Positions 7,095 through 15,157 are shown, numbered from the stretch's first letter. The stretch is 26,773 nt of DNA from CAIMDX01 sp041652155 (GCA_041652155.1 JBAZHV010000014.1:1-26773); one strand, 5' to 3'. Numbers and translations: made by a program. The notes: generated from the sequence alone by a model not told the origin.

Positions 7095-8098
7095 TATTCT
7101 ATAAAATTGCGCAGGGCAAGAAACAAAATCGCGCCGATGGCTGCCGATCCTGGAATGGTCAAGACCCAAGTAAGGAATATCTCTCTTACTTTGCGCCATC
7201 GCACTTGGGCTTTTCGCTCCACCGCCCCTACTCCCATAACGCCAGCGGTCACCACCTGCGTAGTGCTTAAAGGAATTCCTCCCAAGCTTTGCAGATAAAT
7301 CAGTATGGCCGAAGAAAATTCCGTGGCAAAACCATGGATAGGCTTAAGATCGTAAATTTTTTGGCCTACGGTTTTAATAACGCGATGGCCTCCCCAGATA
7401 GTCCCGAGAGCCATTGATGTCCCCGATCCTATTATCACCCAAAGAGGGACTTTAAAATCTCCAAGATATCCTGCCGATATCAGGGCTATGGTGATAACTC
7501 CCATAGCGTTTTGGGTATCGTTCATGCCATGGACGAACGAAACAGCCAGAGATGTCAGGACCTGTCCCATCTTAAAAAAATTGCTGATCTTCGGAGCTTG
7601 TACTTTTGAAAGGAATATTTTAACGGTCCAAACAAGGGCGACAAAAAACGCTCCGGCCGCGATAAAGCTTATCAAAGGAGAGCCAAATATTCCTTTAGCC
7701 ACCTTTATAAGCCCTTCCGCGTTTAGCACTCCAAGCCCTCCTCCCGCCGCGCCGGCTCCGGCCAGCCCCCCGATCAGCGCGTGGGTCACTGATATGGGAA
7801 GCCCAAACCGGGTGGAAACGATTGTCCAGACGATTGCCCCCGCAAGTCCGGAGATGATAATAGCCATAGTTATCGCCGACGGGTCGACGATGCCCTTGCC
7901 GATGGTCTTAGCCACTTCCGTGGAAACGAACGCCCCGAAAAAATTAAAAAATCCGGTCATAAAGATCGCTTTCCGAAAAGACATCGCTCTGGTCGAAACA
8001 ACGGTGGCTATGGAATTGGCGCAGTCGTTCGCCCCGTTCCAAAAATCGTAGGTCCACGCCAGCAAAACGACAATAATAATGGGAATAAGAAAATCCAT
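7094..8098 (-). CDS. Inorganic phosphate transporter, PiT family
   Basis: Low-affinity phosphate permease driven by a cation gradient, in the cytoplasmic membrane. The polytopic product has the two duplicated PiT signatures: Y-D-F-W-N-G-A-N-D-C-A-N-S at 17-29 and F-V-H-G-M-N-D-T-Q-N-A-M-G at 188-200. Each is followed by conserved small-residue helices, and 8-9 membrane segments are visible. I take ATG 8098 as the start (334 residues). An in-frame ATG at 8161 would add 21 basic, non-hydrophobic residues and overlap the upstream gene by about 50 bp. With the chosen start the gene begins 11 bp after the DUF47 gene. The PhoU-like/PiT pair is a standard phosphate uptake operon. Selectivity for phosphate is inferred from the family. 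Confidence 0.93.
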   Translation of the reverse strand: MDFLIPIIIVVLLAWTYDFWNGANDCANSIATVVSTRAMSFRKAIFMTGFFNFFGAFVSTEVAKTIGKGIVDPSAITMAIIISGLAGAIVWTIVSTRFGLPISVTHALIGGLAGAGAAGGGLGVLNAEGLIKVAKGIFGSPLISFIAAGAFFVALVWTVKIFLSKVQAPKISNFFKMGQVLTSLAVSFVHGMNDTQNAMGVITIALISAGYLGDFKVPLWVIIGSGTSMALGTIWGGHRVIKTVGQKIYDLKPIHGFATEFSSAILIYLQSLGGIPLSTTQVVTAGVMGVGAVERKAQVRWRKVREIFLTWVLTIPGSAAIGAILFLALRNFIE

Positions 8099-8109
8099 AA
8101 ATTTCCGGA

Positions 8110-8751
8110 TTACCGGTTCTTTATAAGGATTATCTCGAAAATATTGCCGACGTCTTCGCAAAAATCGATGGCGCTTTCCAGCGTTTCGTATATCTCTTTG
8201 AATTTAACCACCTCCAATATTTTTTGCGGGGTCGGGTTGTCTATGCCCATTAAATTCTTCAAAGCCCTGCGGTTGACTTCATCCCCTTCGTTTTCCAGCC
8301 TGTTTATTTTCTGGCAGCGCCCGTATAAGAGATCGTGAAATTTATGCACGTTCCTGATCTCTTTGACCGCGAAACCGATCTCTTCTATGGCTTTTTTAAT
8401 AATGCCGATATATTCCCGGATAGCTTGCGGATAAGGGATGGCTATTTGGTATATCAATATCCTGTTGGTCGCTTTTTCGATGCAGTCCATTATGCTGTCC
8501 AAGTCTTGCCTTAACAATTCTATGTCCTCCCCTTCCAAAGGAGTGATAAGGCTTTTGCGAAGATTGTCCAGCACGGAATATCCGATGCTGTCCATCTCAA
8601 CCTCGATCTTTTTCATTTGCGCGGCATACTCTTTTATATTTTCCGGATTAGCCAATATCTGGTCCAATATTTTTGCGGCTTCTTTTAACTTTGCCGCCTG
8701 CTGTTCGAAAAGGTTGTAAAATATTTCGTCTTTTGGAAATAGGTTGATCAT
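8110..8751 (-). CDS. DUF47 / PhoU-like phosphate transport accessory protein
   Basis: A 213-residue all-helical protein of the DUF47 family, structurally like PhoU, usually encoded beside PiT permeases and thought to regulate them. Family features: N-terminal F-x-x-L-F-E-Q-Q-A-A-K-L-K-E-A-A, the central E-x-D-x-I-G-Y helix (about 50-57), D-L-D-S-I-M-D-C-I-E-K-A (about 85-96), and the second half-repeat with E-N-E-G-D-E-V-N-R-R-A-L (about 150-161) and I-Y-E-T-L-E-S-A-I-D-F-C-E-D-V near the end. Length fits the family. It is the first gene of the two-gene phosphate operon. No pho-box-like repeat was recognised upstream. Confidence 0.92.
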   Translation of the reverse strand: MINLFPKDEIFYNLFEQQAAKLKEAAKILDQILANPENIKEYAAQMKKIEVEMDSIGYSVLDNLRKSLITPLEGEDIELLRQDLDSIMDCIEKATNRILIYQIAIPYPQAIREYIGIIKKAIEEIGFAVKEIRNVHKFHDLLYGRCQKINRLENEGDEVNRRALKNLMGIDNPTPQKILEVVKFKEIYETLESAIDFCEDVGNIFEIILIKNR

Positions 8752-9064
8752 ATTGATTCGACAAAAATTAAATTATTAACACAAAAAAATGGCCTGCGCG
8801 GCCATTTCCGATAAATAAACAAACTATGAAAAAGTATTTTTAATGATTTTTTCTGACCAATCGAAAACTCAAAAGGATATATCTCGGCCCGGCATATCCA
8901 TATAGCTGATAACATCTTAAGTGTCGGCATATCTCTGTCTTTTTATTAATACTTGATATTCTACTCTCTTTAAAAAAATTTGAAAAACACTACTAATGCT
9001 GATGGATATAGAACGCCCCAAACCGCTCCAACAAAAAACTCTTCGTTGCCGAAGAGCTGATATG
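8752..9064. other. AT-rich intergenic region with one terminator
   Basis: 313 bp between the DUF47 gene and tRNA-Ala. It contains the minus-strand terminator at 8783-8807 and two direct copies of CGGCATATC (near 8889 and 8934). The only open frames are short and out of family pattern; no gene is supported. The promoter of the phosphate operon should lie here, between the terminator and 8752 or overlapping it, but none was assigned. Confidence 0.6.
8783..8807 (-). terminator. Rho-independent terminator after tRNA-Ala
   Basis: On the minus strand an 8-bp stem AAATGGCC/GGCCATTT with a 5-nt loop is followed by a U-rich run. It lies downstream of tRNA-Ala and upstream of the phosphate operon, separating the two transcripts. 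Confidence 0.75.
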
Positions 9065-9135
9065 TGGACCTGCGGGGACTCGAACCCCGGATACATCCAT
9101 GCCATGGACGCGTATTACCGCTATACTACAGGCCC
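9065..9135 (-). tRNA. tRNA-Ala(GGC)
   Basis: Minus-strand cloverleaf: acceptor GGGCCTG/CAGGTCC with one G-U pair, anticodon loop ATGGCAT giving GGC, T-arm CGGGG/CCCCG, discriminator A, no encoded CCA. The stop codon of the upstream HTH/LAGLIDADG-like gene lies inside the 5' acceptor strand. Confidence 0.93.
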
Positions 9136-9806
9136 TTATATATTATTTTTGGTATTTCCAACAATTCCTCTAAAATTTTCGCGGAAAAAAAATCAATACG
9201 GCACACTCCTTTATAATCTAACTTTTTCGACGGCTTGCCAATAGTGCGAGGGTCGACTCTGGCTTTATAGAACCGTTCGAGAGGAATGTTCGTGATCTCC
9301 GACCAATATCTCTCCAAATTTTCGATGCCCTGATCTGCCCTGCATTGAAGCGTGCATCGAAGTTTATTTTCATCAATTTTATAAACAGCTCTCAACAAAT
9401 AAAGAAACAGGCTCACGGCCAAAGGATCAGAATTGCCGAATATCACTGATCCCCTTTTTCTATTTTTTGCTCCTTCTCCCAAATAAAGCACGGCAAGCGC
9501 GATCTTGGCCGTGTCGATCTCTTTGATCTTGCCGGATAAATGAAAATTTTTCTCTGCTATTGTTTTCAGCCCTTTTTCCCTTTCATTTTTTTTTGCTTCA
9601 ACGGCTAATCTTCTGGCTTTGATCAAATTAGAATCACTGATATCTTTTATCCTTTTTTGATGGTCCGCGGAAAGAGGTATGCCTCGGCACCATCCGGAAA
9701 GAGTGCTTTTAGAAATTTTTAAATTTAAAAATTCTAAAATTTCAGAATAGGTTTTGCCTTCCCTCCTAAGACTAACCGCTTTTTCTCTTATTCTCTCGCC
9801 GCCCAT
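9126..9806 (-). CDS. HTH and LAGLIDADG-like endonuclease family protein
   Basis: 226 residues from the chosen ATG at 9806 (a frame start at 9842 would add 12 residues of no family character). N-terminal helix-turn-helix: R-E-K-A-V-S-L-R-R-E-G-K-T-Y-S-E-I, then I-S-K-S-T-L-S-G-W (about 5-40). The C-terminal half resembles a diverged LAGLIDADG homing-endonuclease-like fold: A-V-L-Y-L-G-E-G-A-K near 105, then F-G-N-S-D-P and L-E-R-Y-W. Related proteins are frequent in CPR and actinobacterial genomes, usually stand-alone. The last 10 bp overlap the 5' end of tRNA-Ala on the same strand, so tRNA 5' processing would cut the mRNA at its end. Nuclease activity is not shown by the sequence; a DNA-binding regulator is possible. 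Confidence 0.75.
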   Translation of the reverse strand: MGGERIREKAVSLRREGKTYSEILEFLNLKISKSTLSGWCRGIPLSADHQKRIKDISDSNLIKARRLAVEAKKNEREKGLKTIAEKNFHLSGKIKEIDTAKIALAVLYLGEGAKNRKRGSVIFGNSDPLAVSLFLYLLRAVYKIDENKLRCTLQCRADQGIENLERYWSEITNIPLERFYKARVDPRTIGKPSKKLDYKGVCRIDFFSAKILEELLEIPKIIYKGL

Positions 9807-9812
9807 TAAAAT

Positions 9813-9841
9813 TATCGTACTATAGAACTTTTCAATGTGCA
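9813..9841 (-). promoter_or_regulatory. Candidate promoter of the HTH/LAGLIDADG-like gene
   Basis: On the minus strand a weak -35 TTGCAC and -10 TACGAT are spaced by 17 bp, placing the transcript start almost at the ATG (leaderless). No Shine-Dalgarno is present, which fits a leaderless mRNA. The match to consensus is modest. Confidence 0.35.
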
Positions 9842-9991
9842 ATAGTCTGGCTGGAGCTTTTTTTCCCAGCTGAAATCCAGCTTACCACAATTCCTAAATT
9901 TTGGACAGGTCCGGACAAAAAGGTATTTAGATACCGAAAGTGATTTTTGATCATCGGCAAAAAAACGTTTTCGGCGCAAATAAATATTTTC

Positions 9992-11395
9992 TCAAAAAGC
10001 CTTCATCGCTCCCCTGGCGGCGAGCAGTCCAGTGGCGGCGGCCTTAACGATATCGCGGCTTAGCCCGGCGCCGTCGCCTGCCGCAAAAAGATCTTTGATA
10101 TTCGTTTCCATATTGCCATTCACGCCGATCTTCATCGCGTAATATTTTATCTCCGGCGCGTACAAAAACGTGGAATCGGTGGCCACTCCGGGGATCACTT
10201 CGTTAAGTTTGTCCAACCCTTCCATGATATCCGTGACTATGCGGTGCGGAAGAGCCATGCCGATATTGCCGGGCGTCACGTCGGTGAGCGTTGGATGAAA
10301 AGTGCTCTTTTTCAAACGCCAGTCATTTGATCTCCGTCCGCGGCGAAGATCCCCCAGCCGCTGGATCAAGGGTTTGCCCTGGCCAAGGATGGTTGCCAAT
10401 CGCGCGATGGACTCGGCGTAAAGAGTGCTGTTCTCCAGCGGCTCGGTAAGCCTTGTTTTTACCACGAACGCAAAATTGGTGTTCTCGGATTTTTTATCGG
10501 TGAACGAATGGCCGTTGACCCCTATGACGTTGCCGTAATTTTCTTTGACCACGAACCCTTCATGGTTGGTGCAAAAAGTACGGACGAAATCTTCGTACTT
10601 GGAAGTCCAGATATGGAATTTGGGATCGCGATTGACGTCTATCACCGACTGCATCACGATCGCCGGGACTTCCACGCGCACGCCGATATCGATCGGGGCA
10701 TGGACCGCGGCGATATTATGCTTTTTCACCATTTCGCCTATCCAGGTGGCGCCTATGCGTCCAGGGGCGAAAATAGTTTTCTTCGCGCGTATTATTTCGC
10801 CATTCTCCAAAGCTATCCCTTTACACTCCCCTTCTTTGACCAGCAGATCTTTGACCGTTTCGTCGGTGATCATCTCCACTCCCTTCTCTCGGAGATGATC
10901 GGCAAATCTTTGTATAAGTTTTGGCGTGTTCTCGCTGCCCAAATGGCGCTGGCGGATGCGCACGAATTTAATGCCGGCTGACATCGACCGCAAAGACAGC
11001 TGTTCTATCTTTTTATCGTCCATACCGTGCACCCGCTCCGGAGCGCCGAATTGCAAAAATATTTGATCGATATATTCGACTATCTTACGCGATTCTTCAT
11101 CGTCATTGGTAAAATCGGAAAGATTTCCGCCGACCACATCATGGCGGAGGTTCAATATCCCGTCGGAAAAAATACCGGATCCGCCCACTCCGCACATAAT
11201 ATTGCACGGGGAGCAATTCAAACATTTGGAACCGTTGCCGCTCACCGGACATTTGCGTTTCATCGCGTCGGCCCCTTTGTCGATCATAATGATCTTCAAT
11301 CGTTTCGACTGCCGGGACAATTCATAGGCGGCAAACAATCCGGCCGGACCCGCTCCGATGATGGCAAAATCATATTGGTCTTTTTGAATTTCCAT
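9992..11395 (-). CDS. FAD-dependent dehydrogenase, COG2509 type
   Basis: A 467-residue flavoprotein of the uncharacterised COG2509 dehydrogenase family. FAD-binding G-A-G-P-A-G at 14-19. A cysteine-rich segment follows at about 49-70 (C-P-V-S-G-N-G-S-K-C-L-N-C-S-P-C-N-I-M-C) and then G-V-G-G-S-G-I-F-S-D-G, a family hallmark. The C-terminal FAD motif F-A-A-G-D-G-A-G-L-S-R-D-I is near 440. The cysteines could bind a metal or cluster or be redox-active; the sequence does not say. It stands alone between tRNA-Arg and the HTH/LAGLIDADG gene, with a terminator just upstream, so it probably has its own promoter in the AT-rich 50 bp before 11395. Substrate unknown. Confidence 0.88.
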   Translation of the reverse strand: MEIQKDQYDFAIIGAGPAGLFAAYELSRQSKRLKIIMIDKGADAMKRKCPVSGNGSKCLNCSPCNIMCGVGGSGIFSDGILNLRHDVVGGNLSDFTNDDEESRKIVEYIDQIFLQFGAPERVHGMDDKKIEQLSLRSMSAGIKFVRIRQRHLGSENTPKLIQRFADHLREKGVEMITDETVKDLLVKEGECKGIALENGEIIRAKKTIFAPGRIGATWIGEMVKKHNIAAVHAPIDIGVRVEVPAIVMQSVIDVNRDPKFHIWTSKYEDFVRTFCTNHEGFVVKENYGNVIGVNGHSFTDKKSENTNFAFVVKTRLTEPLENSTLYAESIARLATILGQGKPLIQRLGDLRRGRRSNDWRLKKSTFHPTLTDVTPGNIGMALPHRIVTDIMEGLDKLNEVIPGVATDSTFLYAPEIKYYAMKIGVNGNMETNIKDLFAAGDGAGLSRDIVKAAATGLLAARGAMKAF

Positions 11396-11445
11396 AGGTC
11401 AAAATATCTTTTTTATTTTTTATTAAATATTCTCGAAATTATGCC

Positions 11446-11473
11446 AAAAAAAATTGGCCTAATAAGCCAATTT
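11446..11473 (-). terminator. Rho-independent terminator after tRNA-Arg
   Basis: Minus-strand stem AAATTGGC/GCCAATTT, 7-nt loop, followed by a run of U. It lies about 90 bp downstream of tRNA-Arg and 51 bp before the COG2509-type gene. Confidence 0.75.
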
Positions 11474-11562
11474 GGGGAAACAAAATATCCGTGAAATTAT
11501 TACCGATAAAAGATAGCGATCTTCTTTCATCTTTGTATCAAAACGAATAATTCTTACTACTG

Positions 11563-11635
11563 TGCCCTTACCCGGAGTCGAACCAGGATCAATGGCTTAG
11601 GACGCCACTGCTCTATCCAGTTGAGCTATAAGGGC
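11563..11635 (-). tRNA. tRNA-Arg(CCU)
   Basis: Minus-strand cloverleaf: acceptor GCCCTTA/TAAGGGC, anticodon stem GTGGC/GCCAT, loop GTCCTAA giving CCU, discriminator A, CCA not encoded. Flanked by its own promoter (11659-11687) and terminator (11446-11473). Confidence 0.93.
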
Positions 11636-11658
11636 AGAAGCCTTCCCTAGCAAACGAT

Positions 11659-11687
11659 ATTTTATCAATTTTTTTGCTTGTTGGCAA
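11659..11687 (-). promoter_or_regulatory. Promoter of tRNA-Arg
   Basis: On the minus strand, -35 TTGCCA (5/6 consensus) and -10 TAAAAT (5/6) are separated by exactly 17 bp. The predicted start is about 17 bp before the tRNA 5' end. Confidence 0.7.
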
Positions 11688-11758
11688 TAGAATTAGATGT
11701 TAGAATGTAACAAAATATTAAATAATCATTACCTTTTTCGAACTGAAAAACACTCCTT

Positions 11759-12790
11759 ATGTCAAAATCACTGGTAAGCAAACTGGCTAAACAAGTCTGT
11801 CCCGCGGTCATCACCATCGTCGTTTCCAAAGACCTTCCTAAAATAGAAGGTTTCTACTACCTCCCCTACGGCGGAGAAAATATAATGATGCCCAAACTGG
11901 AAGAGGAAGGGTGTAAAGAAAGAACCAAGATCGGCGGCGGGTCCGGTTTTATAGTTTCCTCCGACGGCTATGTTCTCACAAGCAACCATGTAGTCTCCGA
12001 TAAAGACGCTGATTACACCATATTGATAGACCCCGACAAAACCTGTCCCGCCGAAGTTATGGGCAGAGATCCGATAAACGATATTGCCGTGCTGAAAATA
12101 GACTACGGCAAACTCCCCTATCTTGATCTTGGCAATTCGGACAAGGTCGAGGTCGGCGAAACCGTTTTGGCCGTCGGCAATGCTCTTGGAGAATTCCACG
12201 ACACTATATCAATGGGCATCATCTCCGGATTAAGCCGCTACTTAACCGCTTTTGGAGGAGGGTCCAGCCCGCAGATCGAAAACCTCCGAGGGTTGATCCA
12301 GACAGACGCGGCCATCAATCCCGGCAACTCGGGCGGCCCGCTTATTGATATGAAAGGACGGGTCATCGGCATCAACACAGCCGTAGTGGCCGGAGCGCAA
12401 AACCTGGGATTTGCCATACCTGTCAACTACGCCAAAAAAGATCTGGCCGAGGTCAAAAAATTCGGGAAAATAAAACGGCCCTATCTGGGAGTGAAATACA
12501 TATTGCTCAATAAAGAGATCGCCCAAAGGAACAAACTGCCTGTCGATTACGGCGCGCTGATCGCCCGCGAAACATTGGGCATTGGACCGATCATCAAAGA
12601 TTCCGCTGCCGAAAGATGCGGGTTAAAAGAATACGATATCATTTTGGAATGCGACGGCGAGCAGGTCTCGGATAAAAATTCCCTGGCCAACATACTCCAA
12701 AAACACAAGATCGGAGAAAGCATCGGACTGAAAGTGTTGAGAGAAGGGGCGATACTGGAAATGCAAACAATTCTCGACGAAGGAAGATAA
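11759..12790 (+). CDS. HtrA/DegP-like trypsin-fold serine protease with PDZ domain
   Basis: 343-residue serine protease of the HtrA (S1C) class. Catalytic triad visible: H77 in T-S-N-H-V-V, D108 in N-D-I-A-V-L-K, S191 in N-P-G-N-S-G-G-P-L. One C-terminal PDZ domain spans about 240-335. Oddity: the product begins directly with a folded-type segment (S-K-S-L-V-S-K-L-A-K-Q-V-C-P-A-V) and has neither signal peptide nor membrane anchor. HtrA proteins are normally exported, so this one may act in the cytoplasm or leave by another route. An insertion of about 30 residues with cysteine lies before the His strand (C52). It is one of only two plus-strand genes in the left 17 kb and is monocistronic, with a bidirectional terminator 13 bp downstream. 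No Shine-Dalgarno site is seen before the ATG. Confidence 0.93.
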   Translation: MSKSLVSKLAKQVCPAVITIVVSKDLPKIEGFYYLPYGGENIMMPKLEEEGCKERTKIGGGSGFIVSSDGYVLTSNHVVSDKDADYTILIDPDKTCPAEVMGRDPINDIAVLKIDYGKLPYLDLGNSDKVEVGETVLAVGNALGEFHDTISMGIISGLSRYLTAFGGGSSPQIENLRGLIQTDAAINPGNSGGPLIDMKGRVIGINTAVVAGAQNLGFAIPVNYAKKDLAEVKKFGKIKRPYLGVKYILLNKEIAQRNKLPVDYGALIARETLGIGPIIKDSAAERCGLKEYDIILECDGEQVSDKNSLANILQKHKIGESIGLKVLREGAILEMQTILDEGR

Positions 12791-12803
12791 AAACAGATCA
12801 TTA

Positions 12804-12833
12804 AAAAAACTGCTGTGCCTGCAGCGGTTTTTT
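12804..12833. terminator. Bidirectional Rho-independent terminator
   Basis: The stem CTGCTG/CAGCGG, extended by A6/T6, with a 6-nt loop lies between two convergent genes: the protease (+) and the small membrane protein (-). Both strands end in a U-run. Confidence 0.85.
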
Positions 12834-12866
12834 ATTCGGCGTTGATCGAAGATAAATTTACATTTT

Positions 12867-13337
12867 TTAAAGCAGCCTGCTTCCGCTGAAATCGTAATAC
12901 ATTTCCCTCATGCCTGAAGCGCTGAACGCGGCCGCTATCAATAAAACCAAACCTAAAACTATGCAAGCCAAGCCGAAAAAATCATAAGACCCTGATCCGC
13001 TATTGCGGCTTTTTTTCATGCTTTTGTATCCGTAAAAAAAGAAGCAAATGCCTCCCAGGGAAGTAACCCACCAAGGAGTTATTATCAGGCTGGTTTGTAA
13101 AGCCTGATTATACGGATCGTAATGCAGTTTCCCGACTACTGCATCCGTCAGCGCATGGCCGCCCTCGACAAGAACGAACCAGATTATAAGAGCTATGCCG
13201 ATCTTTTCTTCCGAGCGGATGGACTTCGACTCGGATTCGTATCTCTTCAAGGCCATAAAAGCCGCCGGATTTTCATCGGCCAATTTTTTCTCTATCTCCT
13301 CCCCTCTCGTTCTTTGTTCGATCTTTTTATTTTCCAT
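12867..13337 (-). CDS. Small membrane protein of unknown function
   Basis: 156 residues from ATG 13337. The longer frame to 13442 would add 35 residues and overlap the upstream gene. A charged N-terminal region (about 1-50; E-N-K-K-I-E-Q-R-T-R) is followed by three hydrophobic segments at about 50-70, 90-110 and 125-148, separated by a short basic loop (S-M-K-K-S-R-N-S). I do not recognise the family. It lies 85 bp downstream of the wHTH-ATPase-STAS gene on the same strand and shares the bidirectional terminator, so it may be the second gene of that transcript and a candidate target or partner of the regulator. Confidence 0.7.
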   Translation of the reverse strand: MENKKIEQRTRGEEIEKKLADENPAAFMALKRYESESKSIRSEEKIGIALIIWFVLVEGGHALTDAVVGKLHYDPYNQALQTSLIITPWWVTSLGGICFFFYGYKSMKKSRNSGSGSYDFFGLACIVLGLVLLIAAAFSASGMREMYYDFSGSRLL

Positions 13338-13422
13338 TGATAAAATTATGGCATATCCCGCCTCTTTTTTCCGCAAGCCGGCGGGAGGCAGATACTGCGA
13401 AAAATACCGGATGACACGGAGA

Positions 13423-14496
13423 TCACTTTTGCCCCGGGTCAACGTTTCGCGCTCTTTCGATCATCATATCTATATTCTCATTGCTGTTGGCCGTTTCGAT
13501 GACAATTCCGGGATGCTCGTTGTGCCAAACCCTGAAGATCTGATCGGCAAAAGATTGCCCTACGGTATTGATATGCCGGAAATCGAGGACGATCGTCTTG
13601 AATTTGTCCAGCCCGGACAATATTCTCCTCGCCTGAGAACGGGAGATATAAATATTGCCCATTTTATACAATCTCACGGCTACTTTAGTGACATCAAAAT
13701 CAAGGGTCTCGGAAGCATCGCCGGAATATTCTTTGAACACAGACTCCAAATCGCGTTTCGAATCTTCGGAGATAACAAAGGTTACTTTGGTTCCTTTCCT
13801 GAATTTGATATCTTGAAGGAAAATATCATCGACTATGTTGTTATAAGTTAATTTTTTATTGGAGCTGATGATCGCAAACGTGTCCGCCAGTTTCGACGTA
13901 AAAAAAACCCCTTCGCCGGTATGTTGTTGCGGAGCTGTTGTTTGTTTTCCTTTCAACAGATCTTGCGCCGCTTCCAACTCATTCGCCAGCCCGCGCTTCT
14001 GCATTATATTATTGAATATCCCAATGCCGAGATCGGTCACTTCGAATTTGATCGATCCATCCATCTCCTGAAACCTGACCTCTATCTCCTCCGATCGGGA
14101 GTGGTCTATCGCATTGTTAAGCATCTCGGTAAACGCATAATTCAAAATATCTTCTATATTCTTTTGAAGCCCGATGAAAATACCCGTTTCCTGAACGATC
14201 TGTTTCAGGACGGCATCCTCTGAAATATTCCTGTTCTTTATTTTTTTGCGGAAAGACAATACCCCTTTCTTGGCCGACAGGATAAAATCCTTGTCGGCTT
14301 TCACATAATGCGCCTTATTCGTCCTTCCGATGAGAACTATCTTCCCCTCTTCTCTCAACTCGTTCAAAAACCTGTTGATATAAGCGCGAGAAAAACCTGT
14401 CTCCTTTATTACTTCGGAAACTTTAACTCCTTCCCTTCTTTCGGTAAAATCCAATATTATTTTTTTGATATCTATTTTGCTCATTTTTGTATCCAT
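13423..14496 (-). CDS. wHTH - HATPase - STAS-like (DUF4325) regulator
   Basis: 357-residue three-part protein. A winged helix-turn-helix (about 1-65) has V-S-E-V-I-K-E-T-G-F-S-R-A-Y-I-N-R-F as recognition region. A GHKL-type ATPase domain (about 95-265) carries N-box E-M-L-N-N-A-I-D-H-S at 124-133, G1 D-L-G-I-G-I at 155-160 and G2 H-T-G-E-G at 192-196. A C-terminal STAS-like DUF4325 domain (about 270-350) contains V-L-D-F-R-H-I-N-T-V-G-Q-S-F-A. No histidine-phosphorylation or membrane region is present. The combination resembles an anti-sigma kinase fused to its antagonist domain plus a DNA-binding head, so it may switch DNA binding by nucleotide state. A strong promoter with a 14-bp palindrome precedes it, suggesting autoregulation. 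The start could also be ATG 14484 (four residues shorter). Confidence 0.85.
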   Translation of the reverse strand: MDTKMSKIDIKKIILDFTERREGVKVSEVIKETGFSRAYINRFLNELREEGKIVLIGRTNKAHYVKADKDFILSAKKGVLSFRKKIKNRNISEDAVLKQIVQETGIFIGLQKNIEDILNYAFTEMLNNAIDHSRSEEIEVRFQEMDGSIKFEVTDLGIGIFNNIMQKRGLANELEAAQDLLKGKQTTAPQQHTGEGVFFTSKLADTFAIISSNKKLTYNNIVDDIFLQDIKFRKGTKVTFVISEDSKRDLESVFKEYSGDASETLDFDVTKVAVRLYKMGNIYISRSQARRILSGLDKFKTIVLDFRHINTVGQSFADQIFRVWHNEHPGIVIETANSNENIDMMIERARNVDPGQK

Positions 14497-14512
14497 CTTT
14501 GTTTACAAGTTC

Positions 14513-14541
14513 ATAATATGATATATCATAAAACTTGTCAA
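14513..14541 (-). promoter_or_regulatory. Strong promoter with palindromic operator
   Basis: On the minus strand, -35 TTGACA (6/6) and -10 TATTAT (5/6) have a 17-bp spacer. The perfect palindrome TATGATATATCATA (14517-14530) fills the spacer and touches the -10. Outside it ACAAGTT (14505-14511) and AACTTGT (14532-14538) form a second inverted pair. The downstream gene encodes a wHTH protein, so autorepression is the likely logic. Confidence 0.8.
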
Positions 14542-14704
14542 CAACAATAGACACTTTTTAAGGCGGACGGACGGCGGTTGCGGAGAATCAGGCTATAAAC
14601 GATTTAGGTTCTCGCTTTATAGAAACAACTCTCGCTTGTTAAGGTTCGAGAGCCGAATCGCCAAGTTGGTGAAAAACTGCCTTCTTGGGCGATCTTGGCT
14701 GCGA

Positions 14705-15157
14705 TCAGTTAAATGCCATGACTATCACTTCAATTTTTTTGGCGAAAGGCAGTTCGATGATGCGCTGGTATTCCCTTTTGAATAAAGGAGGCAATTTCTC
14801 CGGATCCGCAATAACGGCTCCGAACTTGCTATAGAAAGATTCCTTGTCCGAGGAAGTCAACAAAAAAAGCGGACGGTGTTTCTCGCAGGCGAGAACTCTT
14901 TTGACAAGCTGGCTGCCTATCCCCTTCTCTCTATACTCGGGCAAAACTCCCAGGCTCGAAAATTCCATACACCCCTCGCCGACAACTTTAACGCGGGCGC
15001 ATCCAACAATCTTATCGCCGTCCCTGGCTACAACAAATCTGGCCCCTTCAAAACTTGAAGAGTCGCCATCAAAAACTTTAAGCAATTCCCTGATCGCCGC
15101 TTCATTTTCCGCTTGGGCACTAGAATAGTTTATGTTATTTCCTGGATATTCCTCCAT
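14705..15157 (-). CDS. GNAT family N-acetyltransferase
   Basis: 150-residue acetyl-CoA-dependent acyltransferase of the GNAT fold. The acetyl-CoA loop motif is visible at about 85-100: L-G-V-L-P-E-Y-R-E-K-G-I-G-S-Q-L-V (R/QxxGxG). It is preceded by the strand pair V-A-R-D-G-D-K-I-V-G-C-A-R-V and followed by F-L-L-T-S-S-D-K-E-S-F-Y-S-K-F-G-A, where Tyr near 120 is the usual general acid. The layout resembles the ArgA/amino-acid acetyltransferase-like subgroup, but the substrate cannot be named. It is monocistronic in appearance, with 160-200 bp non-coding on both sides. I chose ATG 15157, which gives a full domain. Confidence 0.88.
   Translation of the reverse strand: MEEYPGNNINYSSAQAENEAAIRELLKVFDGDSSSFEGARFVVARDGDKIVGCARVKVVGEGCMEFSSLGVLPEYREKGIGSQLVKRVLACEKHRPLFLLTSSDKESFYSKFGAVIADPEKLPPLFKREYQRIIELPFAKKIEVIVMAFN

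Noticed and set aside
8099..8161. Upstream start for the PiT transporter
   Set aside because: The extra 21 residues are strongly basic and overlap the DUF47 gene; the first membrane helix starts right after ATG 8098.
8748..9105. Two about 60-codon minus-strand frames in the gap before the phosphate operon
   Set aside because: One runs through a terminator and the other through tRNA-Ala; composition is not protein-like.
13338..13442. Upstream start for the small membrane protein
   Set aside because: It would overlap the preceding regulator gene and add residues with no pattern; ATG 13337 gives a clean 85-bp spacer.
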